From Lichenostomus cassidix (taxonomy: Eukaryota; Chordata; Aves; Passeriformes; Meliphagidae), in contig CM039184.1 in NCBI GenBank assembly GCA_008360975.2, forward strand, positions 69,853,056-69,917,055: a DNA stretch of 64,000 nucleotides, read 5' to 3'. The position numbers and the translations under genes are program-made. Below, in pieces: positions 11,832 to 22,455 of this stretch (positions within the stretch are counted from its first letter, which is position 1; each line of letters begins with the position of its first letter). The notes under the pieces were generated by a model that searched no databases, was not told where the DNA came from, and saw nothing but the letters and a program-made list of their open reading frames with translations.

Positions 11832-14800
11832 CCATGGGTAGCTACCACCTGATTATCATGGGCAAATCTAGCTTTTCTGTACTTGCTAGGCCTTAAACAG
11901 AAATTGAGGCAACTGAGAACCAGAGGTTTTTGCTACTTAGAGCCTTGTTGACAGAACAAATATAACCTACCCAGAGGGACTTTTTCTTCAAATATCCAGT
12001 GACATTTTGACTCAGAGTCATTTACAACCTTATTTTGGTTTACCTGCACTAAAAACATCCTATATTATCAGCTGTGTTCAGCACAAATCCAAAACATAAC
12101 GTTGCACTTGCCCTTGTGAAGACAAATAATTCTACCCCAGCTGAAACCAGCAGAAAGCTGAACCACAGAAAACCTATGCAAAATATCCTGGTTAGTATTC
12201 ATGTCAAAAATAGTAATTTTAATTAGCAATACGTATTGGTTGGAGAAATACAGTAAAACACAGAGTTCAGTGGCTGGGGGAGTGTCACACAAATTTGTTT
12301 TCACAGAGGCTGTAGGTTGACAGCACTTCATTCAGTGGTGTCACAGTCCACTTTCCTTCTTCAGGTTAATTATTCCTGACACTCTTCCTTCTCTGCCCAC
12401 TTTTGCATCTACCACAGTTTGTGCAGCTGGAGTGAGCTGCATCAGATGACTGATCAGTTAAAACCTTTTTCCTGAGTTATTTTTAACCTGGCCAGCTCTC
12501 TGATTCACTGCTCAGCTGCACAGATACTGGTACAACTGAGTGGGCAGTGCTGAGAGAAGGTATGAGCATGTCATCAGAGGGGAAAAAAGGTGAAGCTGTT
12601 AAAGCAGAGACACTGTTACAGAAAAGTCTGGTTGAATGACATCCTGAAAATGTGGTTCAATGGCAGTTTAAAGCAAACTGAAGCTGAGCTTGCGTGGTTT
12701 TAGCTTTTTTTTAACAGTGAAGGAGTGTAGTTCAGCTTGTGCCATGACTTTACTCTGGTGGCTCATGGTGCAGTCATGCAAGGGAGGAGGAGGAATGCTC
12801 TGCTTTGGAACAGATGTTATCAGGATAAACTCCCGTGGAACTGTGCCTTTTGTCATCAAAGTCATCAGGAGGACTTACTGGCTGGTGAAGTACTGGATAT
12901 ATCACTCTTCCCATCCAAAGGGTTGACACAGTCCTTACTTAAGAGGGGTAAATTAAAAAGTATCCCTCGTTTGAGTCTGAGGTAAATGTAGCCTCTGATT
13001 AAATAGATTCAGATCAGTAAGAGCTATTTCAACTATGGAACAAACCGCTCACCTCCTCAGCACATTGGTCCAGCTTGTCCTCAGGAGAAAGGGGGATGCA
13101 CAAAAACTTGTATGTGCAATTTTAAAAGCTGATATCACAGATGCTAGAAAAGAATGAAGTATCTTTCAGAAATCACCCACAACCAGTGCAGGAGAGATAG
13201 CAAATCTGATTATACAAGTCAATAAACCAAGGTACACATCCCAAAAAACTTCTGGCGCTTACTTGGGTCCAGCTGGAGACTAATAGCCTGAGAAAATGAA
13301 AAGCCTCATTTCCTTCCAGGAAATAAGACTGAGCTGTCTCATTTGTTATCACAGAGCAGGAAGTTCTGACTGGATTTGAGGCTGCAATTCATTTTGCCAC
13401 TAAAAAATTATGAATGTTTGTGGTGGGGGTATCAGAAACCCATAGGTTCTGATTCTGCAGCAGCCAGCAAAACAGCCTCACAGGGAAAATCAGAGTTTCT
13501 GAAAGATTTGACACACCAGATGCATTACTACAGTTGTTTGGTTTCAGCAAATTAGTATTCTCCAAAGGAAAACCATTGATTCAGAACATTGCCAGCTACC
13601 CCTAATTAGTGAAACACTGTCTTCAAAGCTAATATTTGCACCTTTAAAGGGAGGTTATCATACCTGAAAGGGTTCAGGAAAGAGCTATACAGATTAGTCA
13701 AGGTCTGAAGTATTCTGCTAGTCACAGGTGATTTAAACTCTGATTTGGGAACAAGGGGTTCAAGAGATTTTTTGCTATAAGGAAGAAATCTGAAGCAGAT
13801 GCTTTTCTAAATTTAGCAAACAAAGGAAGTTATTGGACATTGAAATGAGATAAATCTAAACTATGAACATGATGCGACTTTTTTTTAACAGGCTGGGTAA
13901 TAAATCACTGGGAGTCTTAATTTTCTCCATCATTTATATCCTATTAAGGCTGGATCTGCTCTTGATAGATGTTCTTGCACATCCACTAATGCATAAGAAA
14001 TACCTCAAAATGAAGGAAGATGTCCTCCTTACCCCACTCCCTGTCCCCAAATCCAGCTCTGTTCCTAGAACGGGCTGTTTGCTGTGACAGGACACTTTGT
14101 TGGGCCTGCTCATATCACAGCTGACAGCTCTGGCTTGGGAAGGGAGCAGAGCTGCTGCTGCTTTGCTGGCACAAGAGCCTGGGCTTGCTCCTCTGCAGAG
14201 CTGGGCTGGCTGTGGAACATGCTGTGCAGCATATGCTGAGCACCAAACTGGAACCCTTGCATGCTCATTCACTTTCTAGGATAAAAGACAAAGGAAGAGT
14301 GTGGCTTTGGGTGACTTCTCATCCCAAATGGTATCCTATCACTACAGCTTGGCCTTAAAAGCTGGTAGGGAAGGAGAGTATTAAGACATAGGTGAAACAG
14401 AGAATAGAATCTAGTCTTGCCTTCTTGTATCACAAATGATGCTGTGGTGTTTACAAAATTACTAATTGCTGGGAATCATCTTATCCATCACCTTCTGTAA
14501 GTTTTTCTGGCTTACCATAGGTGAGGAAGTGTTTTTTTTGTTTGTGTCTGCTTCTGTGATGTGCAATCTCACTAGAAAAAAAATTTGGAAAAGCAACATG
14601 CATGAAAAGTACATTTACAACAGTGTATCAAGTTAGGTGAAAAGATTGAATTGTTGAGACATGAAAGACCATTGGAAGGAAACCAATCTTATTTAAACCT
14701 CTCTTAATGTTTTCAGAACTTGCAGCCTCTTAATGAAACATCCAGGGAATAAATTAAAAGCAATAGGAGGAAGACCACAAAGTAGCACTATTCTTTCTAG

Positions 14801-14956
14801 AATAGCATTCATCCAGGACACTGCTGGCTGAAGCTTGCAGGGATGCATGGGAATATACTTAGTCAGTGAAAGGGTATTGAAAAACAATAAAGATCCTCAA
14901 GTGACTTGAAAAAGGAATGGGTTGCAAATTAGATTCGACTTTTCAAACAGCTTGTA
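11832..14956. other. gene-free stretch
   Basis: No supported gene. Around 13660-13720 there is a weak resemblance to plus-strand CR1 that I do not claim. The block 14090-14280 is GC-richer than its surroundings (gctgctgctgctttgctgg) but not recognised. Confidence 0.45.
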
Positions 14957-17065
14957 GAATCATAGTATCATTTAGGTTAAAAGAAAGCTTTAAGCTCATC
15001 AAGTCTAACCATTAACCCAGTGCTGACAAGCCCACCACTAAACCATGTCCCAGAGCATCACATCCACACTTTTTGAGCACTTACAGAGATGGTGATTTCA
15101 CCACTTCTCTGGGCAGCCTATTCCAATGTATGACAACCCTTTCTGTGAAGAGTTTTTCCTAATATGCAATCTAAACCTCCCCTGCTATTTCCTCTCACCC
15201 AGTTATTTGCTACCTGGGAGAAGAGACCCAGCCCCAACTCACTACAACCTCCTTCCAAGTAGCTCCAGAGAAGGACAAGGTCTCCCCTGAGCCTCCTTTT
15301 TCCCAGGCTGAACACCTCCAGGTCCCTCAGCTGTTCCTCATAAGACTTGTACTTCAGACCCTTCTCCATCTCCCTTGCCCTTCTCTGGAATTGCTCCTGC
15401 TCCTCGATGTCCTTCCTGAATTGACTGGCCCAGAACTGGACACAGGATTTGCAATGTGGCCTCACCAGTGCTGAGTACAGGGGGACAGTCACTGTCCTGG
15501 TCCTGCTGGCCACACTCTTCCTGATATAAACCAGGATTCCATTGGCCTTCTTGGCCACCTGGGCACACACTGGCTCATGTTCTGTCACTGTCAACCACCA
15601 CCCCAGGTCCTTTTCCACCAGGCAGCTTTGCAGCCACTCTGCCCCAGCCTGTAGCACAGCTGGGAGTTGTTGTGACCCACAGGACCTGGCACTTGGCCTT
15701 CCTGAACCTCACACAACTGGCCTCAGCCCATCGACCCAGCCTGTCCAGATCCCTTTGAAGAGTCTTTCCATTCTTCAGCAGATCAACACTCCTGCCCATC
15801 ATGCTGACAGAGGGTGCACTCATGCCCTTCTCCAGGTTGTTATGTTAAACAGGCCTGGCCTCAATACTGGGCCCTGGGGAGCCCCACTGGTGACCAGACA
15901 GTATGTAAGTGGATGTAACTCCATCCAGCACCACTCTCTGAGCTTGGCCATCCAGCCAATATATTACCCAGTAAAAATTGTGCCTGTCCAAGGCATAACC
16001 ACCAGTTACTCCAGGAGAATATTGTGGGAAACTGTGTCAAAGACTTTACTAAAATCCAGGTAGACACATCCACAGCTTTTCCCTCATCCACTAAGATGGC
16101 CACAGAAGGAGATCAGACTGGTCAAGCAGGACCTGCCTTGATGGCTGGCCCTGATCCCCTTGTTGTCCTGTATGTGCCCTGTTATGGCACTCAAGCTGAT
16201 CTGCTCCCTGGCCTCCCCTGGCATTGAGGTCAGGATAACAGAACTGTAATTGCTCAGATCCTGCTTCCACTCTTCTCACATTTGCCGACCTCCAGTCATC
16301 TTGGACCCTCACAGTTAAGCAGGACTGCTGGTTAAGGATGGAAAGTGTCTTGGTGAGCACTTCTGCCAATGCCCATGGGTGTGTGCCATCCAGCCCCATG
16401 GACTCATGCAGGTCTGAGTGGCAAAGCAGGCCACTGACCATTTCCCCTTGCACTGTGGGTGCTTCATTCTGCTCCCTGTCTTCCAGTTCAGAGGGCTGGA
16501 TACTGGAGAACAACTGGCCTTACTATTAAGGACTGAGGCAAAGAAAGCTCTAAGTACCTCAACGTTTTCCTCATCCTTTATCATTATGTTTCCTCTTGCA
16601 TCCAGTAAAGGATGGAGATTATCCTTAGCCCTCCTTTTGCTGCCAATGTATTTATAGAAGCATTTGTATTATCTTTTACAGCAGTTGCCAGATTTAGCTC
16701 TATTTGGGCTTCGGTCCTTCTATTTTCTAATCCTGCACACCCTCACAACATCCACGGAGTCCTCCTGAGTTGCCTGTCCCTTCTTCTGAAGGTCATAGAC
16801 TTTCTTTTTTCCCTGAGTTTCAGCCAAAGCTCTGTTCAGCCAGGCCAGTCTTATTCCCCAGAGCTCATCTTTTGGCACAAGGGGATGGGCTGCTCCTGCA
16901 CATTTAAGATTTCCTTCTTGAAGACTGTCCAGCCTTCCTGGACTGCCTCCCAATGGACCTTCTCAACCAATCTGCTTAGCAGGCCAAAATCTGCTCTCTG
17001 AAAGTCCAAGGTGACAGCTCTGCTCACCCCCTCCTTACTTCTCCAAGGATCAAAAACTATAATTT
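14957..17065 (-). mobile_element. CR1 LINE, about 2.1 kb, 5'-truncated, decayed ORF2
   Basis: This is the largest CR1 copy in the window. The 3' tail (agaatcatagtatcatttaggtt) is at 14957 and the ORF2 reads on the minus strand toward higher coordinates. Reading 5' to 3', recognisable pieces are 'LDFQRADFGLLSRLVEKV' (about 17000), 'KKVYDLQKKGQATQED' (about 16780), 'VLRAFFASVLNSK' (about 16540), 'SMGLDGTHP' (about 16390), 'DEGKAVDV' (about 16080), 'LQRDLDRLGRWAEA' (about 15750) and 'KKANGILVYIRKSVASRTR' to 'SALVRPH' (about 15520). These pieces fall in different frames, so it is a dead copy lacking the endonuclease-encoding 5' part. Confidence 0.9.
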
Positions 17066-20000
17066 CATGATTGTTATGAGGTCTTTTTGCTTTCAGATTG
17101 TCAGATTGAGTTATTTTATGTATAATTCTAATAATGATTATTTTATTTTCTTCCCCTCCACTCTCCATTCTTCTTTTGACAGAGATTATGCTCAGTTCTC
17201 AGAGCCTTGAATTGCAGACAGATTTTTCACCAGCCATTATGTCTTTCATTTTGTTCTTTTTATATTTTCAGGGAGGTATATCTAAATTTGTAATATCACA
17301 TGTGGTATTTTGTTTGCTGAAGGCAATCATTCTCATGATGAATTGGTAGGTGTGGGATGAAAATATGCACATCAGCTTCATCAAGTATTCCATTAAAATT
17401 GGACTACAGAGCTCAGTGACACACAGCAAGATGCAGTGGTGAATTTATGTTGAATTGCACAAATATTTGGATTTAGATGCATGTTGGCAAGCAATCAATT
17501 AATTTTATAACTGCAGCCTCTCTGTACTAAAGAAATAGGAAAGGGTCTCTCCTCTCAATATACTAAGGGAAAAATTACACCGTGAACCTGCTAAAGTGAA
17601 AATGTTTTTTGAACTAGCCCAAAGAATGTGAGAAGTGGTTAGGGGAGAGCAGTGCTGTTTTATAGAAGCTTATTGGATTTCAAAACTTGTTTTTATTCCA
17701 TATTAGAATTAAAAACCTTTCAATTTTTTTGAGAAGGAGATGGTACTTAAAATGGCATTTATTTATTTATTTTTAAAGAAAGGCAAGTCAGGTTTTGTCT
17801 TGTTTCCTCAGAACTTGAGCACAGAAACTTACAGCTGACAACTTTGTTGAAACAGATTGTCAGCTTTCCATATTCTTAAAACGTTCTAGCAGCTCTACTA
17901 TGTAGGTGTTTAGTTAAATGTACGTTTCCTGCATGGATATTCCAAGGAGACTTCAAGAATTCACTTAAAAGGAGGGGCCTGTCTTCTGCTGTGTGTTTTT
18001 AAGAGATTGTCACCTTGAGAAAAAGCAGCAACTAAATTTACAAATAGAAATCGAATGGGAAAAAGATGCAGTGATGATCTAAGGCATCAAACTGAAAATT
18101 GATTCTTCACTTATAAAAATAATGAACCTTTCCATTTTTTGTTTGGAAGTTGTGTGTTCATCTAGAGTTGATAGAAATGTAACTGGAATGTAACATGCAA
18201 ACTGTCCTTACTTACACTGGCTGAAGATCACTACACTTCCCCTTTCCTATGTACTGGCTGGTTTTGCCTTCTCTCTCTCTTTTTTCTTTCTCTGGGCTCC
18301 AATTTTCTTTTTGCTTCTTCCCGCTTCATTTCTTCCTCTGCATAACCCAGCTTTTAAGTTGCCTTTGGCCATCTGTATTTCTTGCATTCCCAAATGTGGC
18401 ATTCTCTCTGGAAATGCTGTATGTTCTGCTTTGACTGCTGGCAGCAAAGAAGACTTTACTCAGATTCTGCTCACTGAAGCACCAGCTCCACACGGCCATC
18501 AGGATGGGAGTAAATTTCACTTTGCTGCCAGCACTCGGAGCAAAAAGCTGCATCAAGAGAAAACAACAAAAGCTGTAAGTTCTAAAAGGATTTTCTGAAA
18601 AGAATTAGTTCATTTATATGATGTACCTTGCATAATATCAAAAGAAACAGCATAGCTGCTGGGCTATTTGGTTCATGATTCTTCTTATTCTTCATCAGCA
18701 TTGTAGAAGTTACTGCCCTCAGTAACTCATGCCATTTTAGTGGTATGAAACGATTCATTTTATAAGACTAGAGCCTTAAAACCTTTTTTTTTCTATGGTC
18801 TATCTGTGGTAATCCATAAGCTAGTTAGTGGCATTTCTTCATTTTTCCTTATGTAAATGAAAATACATAATTTTAAACATTGATAATATTCAAAATGCGT
18901 TTAAAGGTTTTGCTGCACTGGAGAACATGACAGCAGTTTGTACGGATGTCTCAGAAGTGGAATAACCAGCTCTGTTGGCAGCAAAAATCTGTGGTGACAG
19001 CATAGGTGGCAGTATCATGATCCTCTTTGGAGCCCTGGGAAATATTTGGTGGTGGAAATCTACATACGGGGCTTTCAGTATAGGACTGAATTGTGAAGCT
19101 GCCCTACCTGAGTTAAAAACAAAAAGTGGAGCTGACACATCCCTTGGCCTCCAATGACAAGTGTAACTTCCAATTCTGCCTCATAAAGCAGGAACCTTTA
19201 TTTAGATTAGTCATGTCACACAGATGATATTTTTTTTTGTCCTGTAACTGAATAATTGCAGCTATTTCTGGCACAAATATGGAACATTTTTGGCTTAACA
19301 GGAAGTTTGTTCTACCTTCACACCTCTAAGAGCCTTCTTCAACCTAGTCTTCATACAGAATTTTGATAAATTACAACTGGAAAGTAAACCACAGCCAAAG
19401 CAAATTCTTTTCCCAAACCAGATGAAAATTCATGAAAATATTTTCGTGGTGTTTCCTAGTCCCTGTCATGTGAGTGACTCCCTGATGGATGATACTGTCT
19501 GCAACAGGACAATTTGGGGAGTAAGTCACATAGGCAAGATAAAAAAGTAATTTGTAGAAAGATTCTCTGCAGACTTATGCACAACTTCGGCAGCAGCTGC
19601 TTCAATTTTCAGCTCCCTTTCCCATTCATTGCTTCAAAGCAACAGAAGAAATAACCTCTACTCTTGTGTACTTTCAGTGATACAATTCTGCCGTGGTGAT
19701 GGAAGAGAAGAAAAATCAGAGTAGTCTAACCTAGGAAATGCAATTCCTGAATTACTTAATAACTGAATATGTGTCATCTACAATGTATGTGAATGTAATT
19801 TCTTTCTTTTTTAACAGTGCAGTTCCCAAAAGCAAATTTCTAGAGTTTTGAAATGGAGTCTTTTCAGAATCAGCAGCACACAAATGCATTCCTATGTGTG
19901 AAGATCATGAGCCTTAAGAACTGGTTGATGGTGTAAATTATTTTTACTATTTGTAGTACAAGAGCTTTTAGAAGACCCTTGCTCTATCCTCCAGTAGGAT

Positions 20001-20131
20001 ACCACTCAATAAGTCACTGCAAGGAAGGAAAAAGCCTTCCATCAAAATCTAAAATGCTAAGATAAAAAAAACTTGAATGAAAAGAAAAATTACTATCCCT
20101 ATTTGTTTTCAGGGATAAGAGGCACGAGTTC
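17066..20131. other. gene-free stretch
   Basis: AT-rich, with a pyrimidine-rich tract at 18265-18300 and T runs. Small open frames at 18311-18598 and 18975-19157 have no recognisable domain. No repeat family was identified. Confidence 0.45.
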
Positions 20132-20541
20132 TGTTGAAGAGCTTAGGCAGAATTGTCCAAAACCTCTCCCTTCCTACCCTGCTCCCTGTTCCTAACTCAC
20201 TGCAGGCATTCAAGCATCTGATGATGCCTGCAGTTTCAGTGTCTTGGCCGAGTGAAGTATCGGAGTGCCTGCAACATCTGAAAACGTTTGGATCTATCAG
20301 GACAATGGATCCCAACCTGTGATCATCAGTTACTAAGAACATTAGGAGCTCAAAAAGAACAAAGTCAGTCGTTTCAATAATCATGATTTGTCAGTTTGCC
20401 TCATATTTGGGGGGGAGGTTTCTGACTGACCAATCTGGGTGACCTCTGAAAAGTCTATATAAGTTGGAATCAAAATAATAAAGCTCTCTTTTTTCTTGCC
20501 ACACTGAGAACCTGGGTCTTTTCTCTGCTAGCGGCTCAACA
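20132..20541 (+). mobile_element. LTR-like element, about 410 bp (probable solo LTR of an endogenous retrovirus)
   Basis: The element starts TGTTGA and ends TCAACA, a perfect six-base terminal inverted repeat with the TG...CA ends of retroviral LTRs. Near its 3' end it has, in order, a CCAAT box (20430), a TATA box TATATAAG (20456-20463) and AATAAA (20477-20482), followed by a T/C-rich and cctgggtc-type sequence. This is typical U3-R-U5 order on the plus strand. No clear target-site duplication was seen (gagttc before, gcgaca after), and no gag, pol or env follows. The boundaries are therefore provisional and the family is not assigned. Confidence 0.55.
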
Positions 20542-21955
20542 GCGACAAGGGTGAACCAGAAACTCTAATAAAATGGTAGGAAAAGAGGGAGGAAGAAAAG
20601 GTGGATCTCAGCCTTTTCCAGTTCCTGGCCGAGGGAATCTAAACACCAGGCTTCAGAGCTGGACTCCAGCTTGCTGGCTGCACTGACACCTGCAAAGTTC
20701 TGTAGCTGGAAATTTGTCTCAAAAACGCCCTGGAAAGCACACAAAGCTGCCATTTAGGAGTGCCTAAAGGAATCATGGTCTTTTGGCCTTCTTAAACTAA
20801 CTTATTCCATGCACACCATGCAAGGCCTCTTTTGCAGAAATTGTACTGAAAACTTTCCACATGAGTCCAAATAAGCTGTAGGTGGGCAAGGTACATGCAA
20901 GCATTAAACCAGAGGAATGCAAAGAAAGGCACCCATAATTATCACCATAAATGTACCCAAAATAGTGAAAAATTAGGCAGGACCTATTTATTTTCTTTAT
21001 AAATTAATTGTAAAAATAATGCTTTCAATAGTCCTGACAACATTAACTTTCTACTTAAATTTCCTTTGAGACTACTCTCTTCTCAGAACCAAATTTGTTT
21101 AGAACTTTTTGTCCCTGATATTGCAAGCTTTTCAATCTTTAAATTTGTTCAAATAGTGCAAAATAAGATCTTTACTACCATAAAAGCTTCACAAAGAGGT
21201 GGATAGGGAATCAGAGAAAAATAAAATATTGAATTATTAAACAAAGAAAGTAGTCTACACCACCTATTACATACAAAGAAAGAATTTTATTCCATACAAA
21301 AGGGTATCTGTGTTTTTACCCTAAGCATTCAAAGATACTCTTTCTAGAATATTAGATGGGGTATGAAAAATGCATTTTTTAAAGGAATGTAATTTTTGAT
21401 AAACTTATAAAGCCATGGCCAACATACCCTGTCAAATGCTTAATCTTTAGCATCCCATCCTTTACTCAATATCATAAGTAGGAACACTTTTACCTATGTA
21501 GTTGATTAATGAATCTTAATGGGGCAGAGTTTTCCTTGAAACTTAAGCTAAACTTTCTTTTTACTGTTTCTTCTCTCTTTTCATGTCCCCAAGCCCATCA
21601 CTTTACATATTTCCTGTGTTATTATGCTAAATAATTCCTGTTCATCCTCATTACATCCTCATTACTTTTCATATTGAAATGCTTTCCTAAACTACACTGG
21701 AAATTGTGATTGTGTCATTAAAAATTATAATAAAGATATTCTGCCTCCCCCAAAGTCTACTTAGCACAACAAGAGGAATCTAAAGCACTCAACCAATGGG
21801 TAAAAGAGCAGAGCCTTTCCAAAAGGCCAGCCCAATGTCTGATGTGAATAATTGTCAGGAAAGATGTTTTTTTGGAGCCTACTCTTTCCTCTCAGAGCCC
21901 CTTTCCAGCCCCATGCCAACTGCAGCTTTATGCTGTGAGTTTCTCCCAACTCTCA
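20542..21955. other. gene-free stretch
   Basis: The first about 200 bases after the LTR-like element are GC-richer, but I see no primer-binding site or coding homology. The rest is AT-rich and unrecognised. Confidence 0.4.
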
Positions 21956-21979
21956 CCTTAACCCTAATCCCTACCCTAG
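21956..21979 (-). repeat. degenerate telomere-like tract (CCCTAA strand)
   Basis: The plus strand reads ttaaccctaatccctaccct in this tract, about three to four imperfect units of the vertebrate telomere hexamer. It is an interstitial relic, not a chromosome end. A related tract lies in the opposite orientation at 22381-22455. Confidence 0.5.
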
Positions 21980-22380
21980 TGCCACATGGAGCCTGAGACC
22001 AAGGTTTTCAGCCACACACAGGAAGAAATTCTCAGTTAGGAATTGCTTTTGCAGTCCAGCGCTTCTTCCATTTTTTTCCTGCTCCAGCAGCAGTTTTACT
22101 CCTTTTCTCTCTCTCAGCACTACACATTAAAAGTATGCCTAGAACACCATTTTGTTTTGAGTCCATGTCACCAATCCCTATCTCATTCCAGCTGCAGCTC
22201 TAGGTTCTCTCTCCCTCACACCTCTTGGGATGAAGTTGAGGTCACTTCTGTATTTATTACTGGAGGAATGAAGAAGCCTAGAGCTGTAACTGAAATGGGG
22301 CTGGGAAGGGGCTGCCAAAATGAGTGCTGGGTTTCAGGGCTCTCCTGAGAACCTTCTTTTCTTGCCATGATTTGTGTCTT

Positions 22381-22455
22381 GGGTTAAGGCTAAGCCCCTG
22401 CACTAGGTTTAGGTTTAGGATTCTTGCGAAATGTAGGGTTTGGATTAGGATTGGC
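22381..22455 (+). repeat. degenerate telomere-like tract (TTAGGG strand)
   Basis: The tract contains gggttaagg, aggtttaggtttagga and tagggtttggattagga, that is, several imperfect TTAGGG units separated by unrelated bases. In reverse complement, its core followed by CTAGTGC aligns with the tract at 21956-21979 and its flank. Confidence 0.5.

Noticed and set aside
12690..12985. Overlapping plus-strand frames after a T-rich tract ending aacag
   Set aside because: Looks like an acceptor, but the frames have no known domain and no donor or partner exon was found.
13660..13720. Possible plus-strand CR1 remnant
   Set aside because: Only a loose likeness to CR1 ('gggttcag.aa..gcta.a.agat'); too diverged to separate from chance.
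15118..15657. 179-codon minus-strand frame
   Set aside because: It is the C-terminal part of decayed CR1 ORF2, with frameshifts on both sides, not a host gene. It is covered by the CR1 annotation.
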